From the NCBI GenBank assembly GCA_023441145.1, contig JAEZQN010000054.1, positions 1-10,042 on the forward strand: a stretch of 10,042 nucleotides of DNA, in the 5' to 3' direction. Below are positions 7,284 to 10,042 of the stretch, in pieces (within the stretch, counting starts at the first letter, position 1; each line of letters starts with the position of its first letter). The notes under the pieces were generated by a model. That model had not been told where the DNA came from. It did no database searches and saw only the letters and a list, made by a program, of their open reading frames with translations. The stretch comes from Bacillota bacterium. GTDB taxonomy: Bacteria; Bacillota; Clostridia; Lachnospirales; Lachnospiraceae. The position numbers and the translations under genes are program-made.

Positions 7284-8113
7284 ATCGTCTTGGTAATAGT
7301 ACCACCTTCATTTGTAGCAATATTATTTTCTACAATAATCTGATCACTATTAAAATTAAGAGTCGCCCCTAGTCTAGTCAGTATCCCATAATTACCCGCA
7401 TATACATTGCCTTCCACACTTCCACTTTCTCCATTATCTGCTAGGAGCTGCCTGTTAGCTATTACAGCATACTCGGTGTAAGATGGCCGCACGCCAATTG
7501 CTTCAAAATTGGCATTGGGAATTCTCACCTTGATGTCTGTTGTAATCTGTGTATAGAATTTTGTCCCAGTTTCCGTGTATCCTAACGTCAAATTACGAAA
7601 GCATATGTACTGTTTCTCTGGATCGCTAGCAACAAAGAGACACTCTAGTATATTCTGTCCATTTTTAGCAGATATCGTAGTCTCTGTATAGGTATCTGTT
7701 AAGTAATCCTTGAGTCGAACCAAATCATATTTTGTATTAACATTGTTAAAATTGGTATCTGTAACAATTCCTAACGCATCGAACTCCTTACTTAAGTTAT
7801 AGGCCAGACTTTCTTTGAATTCTTGACTTCTATCTCCAATAGGTAAAGATGCATATTGTAACATGATCTCAGTATAGGTACTCTCAACAACATCTGTAAC
7901 CTCTTCCTCAAGCTTTGTTTTAAGCTCGTCTAAAGCCACCTCAGCACTATAGAAGTTAGTCTTTGCCCCTTTGTCTACCTGCTTCATTTGCAAGTTAGAT
8001 ACAGCCATAGTTAATACCATGGTTGCCAGAATTCCCACCAAAGCCATGGCAATTAGGACAATAATTATAGTGGAACCTCTATTAGCTTTTCCTTTTAAAT
8101 TTAACTTTTTCAC
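7280..8113 (-). CDS. PilX/GspK-like minor pilin, N-terminal part
   Basis: A 277-residue frame starting with GTG, preceded by AAAGGGGG at 7 bp, only 2 bp after the PilV-like stop. The leader ends in NRG (residues 11-13) and is followed by STIIIVLIAMALVGILATMV, a prepilin-like helix without Glu at +5 (residue 18 is Ile), as known for GspK tip subunits. The motif FYSAEVALDELKTKL (54-68) matches the PilX N-terminal pattern AExAL. The tail (VEGNVYAGNYGILTRLGATL onward, residue 234 on) is beta-repeat sequence that breaks off at a TGA, while the next frame goes on with related sequence in the -1 frame. PilX/GspK proteins cap the growing pilus or pseudopilus. The frame is probably truncated by a one-base change, unless the two parts are really separate. 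Confidence 0.83.
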   Translation of the reverse strand: MKKLNLKGKANRGSTIIIVLIAMALVGILATMVLTMAVSNLQMKQVDKGAKTNFYSAEVALDELKTKLEEEVTDVVESTYTEIMLQYASLPIGDRSQEFKESLAYNLSKEFDALGIVTDTNFNNVNTKYDLVRLKDYLTDTYTETTISAKNGQNILECLFVASDPEKQYICFRNLTLGYTETGTKFYTQITTDIKVRIPNANFEAIGVRPSYTEYAVIANRQLLADNGESGSVEGNVYAGNYGILTRLGATLNFNSDQIIVENNIATNEGGTITKTI

Positions 8114-8115
8114 AT

Positions 8116-9465
8116 TTATTCCCCCTTTGATGAGGTAAAGGTGGTTATATAGTCCTCTGGCTTAAACATTGCCGTACCAGCCTCAGGTTCTTGATACAAT
8201 TCAATGGTAATATTATAGATTCTCGTTTTATCCGTATCTCGATCAATTAGTACTTGCTGATTTAACTTATTCACCAATATATTTGGATAGATAATTCTAG
8301 ATTTTCCATCAAAGTCTAGAATGGTACTTCCTAGATTGGTTCTTATTTTGGTATGGTAGATATATTCATTTGTGGTTGGATCTAATGGAGGCTGTGCCTC
8401 AGTAAGATTCACCGTCAACCAGTACAAATTCATAAGATGTTTATACTGCCCACTTTCTACTAATTCGTTATCCAACTGCTCTACTAAGTATAAGTTCAAA
8501 TCAGCTGCATCACCAGTAAGATTATTGTCTACCTCAATTTCATCCCCTTTTAGATTAAGGTTAGGCGGGAAAAATAGATACACATTTTCTAATTGGTTAA
8601 ACTCCTGCAGATAGAATACATCTTTATATTCTCCCCCTGAAGGAATTAGGCTAGACAAGGTATAGGTAAAGGTTCCTTTGACTATATATTTTCCTTTTGT
8701 AGCATCATAGTTTATCTCTAACTTAAGAAGACGTTTCATGTCCTTACCAATCTCAGTATTAGTAACCGTATTGTCCTCATTAAAGGTACTATTGAAATAT
8801 ACATTATATTGTTGTTTCAAGGTACTTTTTGCCCAATCATCTTGATATGTAAGGGTTACTACTGCATTCTTATCATCTGAAACAGATGGTAATATAGGAA
8901 TGTCTACATCATTGTATTTATCCGGATCCTCAGGCTTTGTTTTATTATAAGCAGAAGAATTATACTCTATCTTAGCACAATACTTGCTTCCATTATAAGT
9001 TATATTGGATGCTTGGAATTGATAGACCCCACTAGCATTTTCCTTTAATGAATAGGTATAGTCACTAGTAACTGGATCAAGTAATCTTGTAATACACTTG
9101 TCCGCCACAGGAATATAAGTATTGGTAGCCGCATCTAACTCTATTTGGTCTGTAACAATACTACCTATGTCAGCTAAAGAAAATAAATCAAAGGGTACTC
9201 CGTGATTTTTATAAATTAACTGCTTAGCTACCTCTACAAAGGATTCTTGGCTCTTTAATCCCTCCATCATATTTTGGCCTAAGTTGGATGCATTCTGCAT
9301 TTTCCTAGATGTTTGATTAATCCGTGTAGCCTGAGCAATATTACCTAATATTGGTGCAACAATAAGGGCAAGAATAAATATGCTTACAAGAACCTCAACT
9401 AGGGAAAATCCTCTATTCTGTTTTCTTTGTTTACTCCCATGTTTCAAAGGCTTTAAACCATACAT
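8116..9465 (-). CDS. PilV/GspI-like minor pilin with a large C-terminal head
   Basis: A 449-residue prepilin. A basic 19-residue leader ending in QNRG is followed by F20 (+1), Glu at +5 (E24) and the helix FSLVEVLVSIFILALIVAPI. The SLVEVLVS form and the following QATRINQTSRKMQNASNLGQ helix match the PilV/GspI group. That group is usually much shorter, roughly 120-200 residues, so this protein carries an extra region of about 250 or more residues. The extra region is rich in Asn, Asp, Tyr and Thr and probably beta-stranded, with no domain I recognise. It should be displayed at the pilus tip. The ATG has GGGAG 5-7 bp upstream, and the gene lies 37 bp after the PilO-like gene. The stop is 2 bp before the PilX-like GTG, suggesting translational coupling. 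Confidence 0.85.
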   Translation of the reverse strand: MYGLKPLKHGSKQRKQNRGFSLVEVLVSIFILALIVAPILGNIAQATRINQTSRKMQNASNLGQNMMEGLKSQESFVEVAKQLIYKNHGVPFDLFSLADIGSIVTDQIELDAATNTYIPVADKCITRLLDPVTSDYTYSLKENASGVYQFQASNITYNGSKYCAKIEYNSSAYNKTKPEDPDKYNDVDIPILPSVSDDKNAVVTLTYQDDWAKSTLKQQYNVYFNSTFNEDNTVTNTEIGKDMKRLLKLEINYDATKGKYIVKGTFTYTLSSLIPSGGEYKDVFYLQEFNQLENVYLFFPPNLNLKGDEIEVDNNLTGDAADLNLYLVEQLDNELVESGQYKHLMNLYWLTVNLTEAQPPLDPTTNEYIYHTKIRTNLGSTILDFDGKSRIIYPNILVNKLNQQVLIDRDTDKTRIYNITIELYQEPEAGTAMFKPEDYITTFTSSKGE

Positions 9466-9502
9466 AGACTCTCCCTCGCTTTCTCTATAAAGCTGTCTCT
9501 AT

Positions 9503-10042
9503 CTATTCTGTCTCTCTATTTTGAACCATATCACCAAATATATTCTTTACTCCAGAAGGCAGACTAGGAATTTCTAATGGTTTATAGGTAGTATCTGCAC
9601 CAACTAAGCAATAACTATTATAGTCCAAGGTACCTGTTAGGAGCCCTGTGGTACTATCTACAGCCAAAGTAATCGCACTGATGGACTTACGACTGGAATG
9701 GTTATTAATAAAGGCAACTAATTTTTTCATCTGGTCATAGTCTGCTTGAAAGCTTAATTGTGTTGTGGCTTTATATCCCACAAAATTAAGTCCTTTTCCA
9801 TTATTAGCAGGAGCTGTTGTAGTAGGAGGTGTTGTAGTAGTTCCTGTTGTATCAGCACCTGTTGTATCAGTACCTTCTGTGTTTGCGTTCTCTGGTGTAT
9901 ACACAATGGCAACATCAGATATATTAACGGTATTCACCCATACACCACAATTTTTTTCTATAATACTGGATAGATATATCTCATCTTGATTTTGAATCTG
10001 AGATGGATATTTTGCAACGATGGTTGCTATCTTATCCTTGTT
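9503..10042 (-). CDS. PilO-like type IV pilus assembly protein, C-terminal part
   Basis: The frame is open to the window edge, so the 5' end is missing; 179 residues are present. The partial protein begins NKDKIATIVAKYPSQIQNQD. The pattern (YPSQIQNQDEIYLSSIIEKN, then a beta strand with VNTVNISDVAIV, then LSFQADYDQMKKLVAFINN and a last strand LTGTLDYNSYCLVG) fits the periplasm-facing PilO fold of Gram-positive systems, where PilO with PilN and PilM links the motor to the growing pilus. A roughly 33-residue Thr/Pro/Asp-rich linker (starting about 50 residues into the visible part) interrupts this fold. GTG at 9937 is an internal codon, not the start, because the upstream sequence is open and matches the family. 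The operon position, directly before the minor pilins, supports the call. Confidence 0.72.
   Translation of the reverse strand, partial: NKDKIATIVAKYPSQIQNQDEIYLSSIIEKNCGVWVNTVNISDVAIVYTPENANTEGTDTTGADTTGTTTTPPTTTAPANNGKGLNFVGYKATTQLSFQADYDQMKKLVAFINNHSSRKSISAITLAVDSTTGLLTGTLDYNSYCLVGADTTYKPLEIPSLPSGVKNIFGDMVQNRETE
9843..9872. repeat. 15-bp tandem repeat in the PilO-like gene
   Basis: Two copies of a 15-base unit that differ at one base (9843-9857 and 9858-9872) are followed by a degenerate third (CCTTCTGT...). On the other side lie GTTGTAGTA-type degenerate copies. The unit is five codons long and encodes DTTGA/DTTGT in a Thr-rich linker. Copy number changes would keep the frame. Confidence 0.75.

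Noticed and set aside
7280..7300. Classical programmed -1 frameshift signal in the PilX-like overlap
   Set aside because: No X_XXY_YYZ slippery heptamer is in the zero frame before the TGA and I see no strong stem-loop just after it, so a mutation or sequencing error is more likely than recoding.
1..10042. Mobile element, CRISPR array, toxin-antitoxin or phage defence system
   Set aside because: No transposase, regular spaced repeats, integrase or recognised defence domains were found. The repeats present are short and inside coding genes.

Overview
The window looks like low-G+C Firmicute DNA, most likely from an anaerobic clostridium of the Lachnospiraceae type. The reasons are the A/T-rich sequence, strong AAGGAGG-like ribosome binding sites, a DUF5688 protein (a family I know mainly from Lachnospiraceae) and a Gram-positive type IV pilus operon. 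The assignment is an inference from gene content. All supported genes lie on the minus strand, so transcription runs from high to low coordinates.

Right part, 10042 to about 4577: the distal end of a type IV pilus operon. In transcription order it holds the C-terminal part of a PilO-like inner-membrane alignment protein (cut by the window edge), a large PilV/GspI-like minor pilin, a PilX/GspK-like minor pilin that now reads as two overlapping frames, a GspH/FimT-like pseudopilin and a PilW/GspJ-like pseudopilin. Spacing is tight (2 to 37 bp), each credible start has its own Shine-Dalgarno, and the run ends in a strong hairpin-plus-U-tract terminator. The four minor pilins correspond to the H/I/J/K set that forms the priming and tip complex in type II secretion and type IV pilus systems. 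No major pilin, motor ATPase, PilM, PilN or prepilin peptidase lies inside the window; these are presumably upstream.

Middle part, 4518 to 1588: a CYTH-domain triphosphatase-like gene, then a gene for a membrane-anchored GGDEF-EAL protein with a clear extended -10 promoter, then 26 bp further a YhhN-like (lysoplasmalogenase family) membrane protein, closed by a long hairpin terminator. The EAL domain has lost the glutamate at the catalytic-base position and has other substitutions, so it is probably a c-di-GMP sensor or an inactive domain. The GGDEF domain is near-canonical (SGDEF) but lacks the inhibitory-site arginine.

Left part, 1256 to 1: a monocistronic DUF5688 gene behind a 331-bp intergenic region, followed by a hairpin terminator.

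The most noteworthy points are the apparent single-base frameshift splitting the PilX-like gene at about 7283-7307, the degenerate EAL domain next to a pilus operon, and a threonine-rich repeat linker in the PilO-like protein. I see no mobile element, CRISPR array, tRNA or rRNA.
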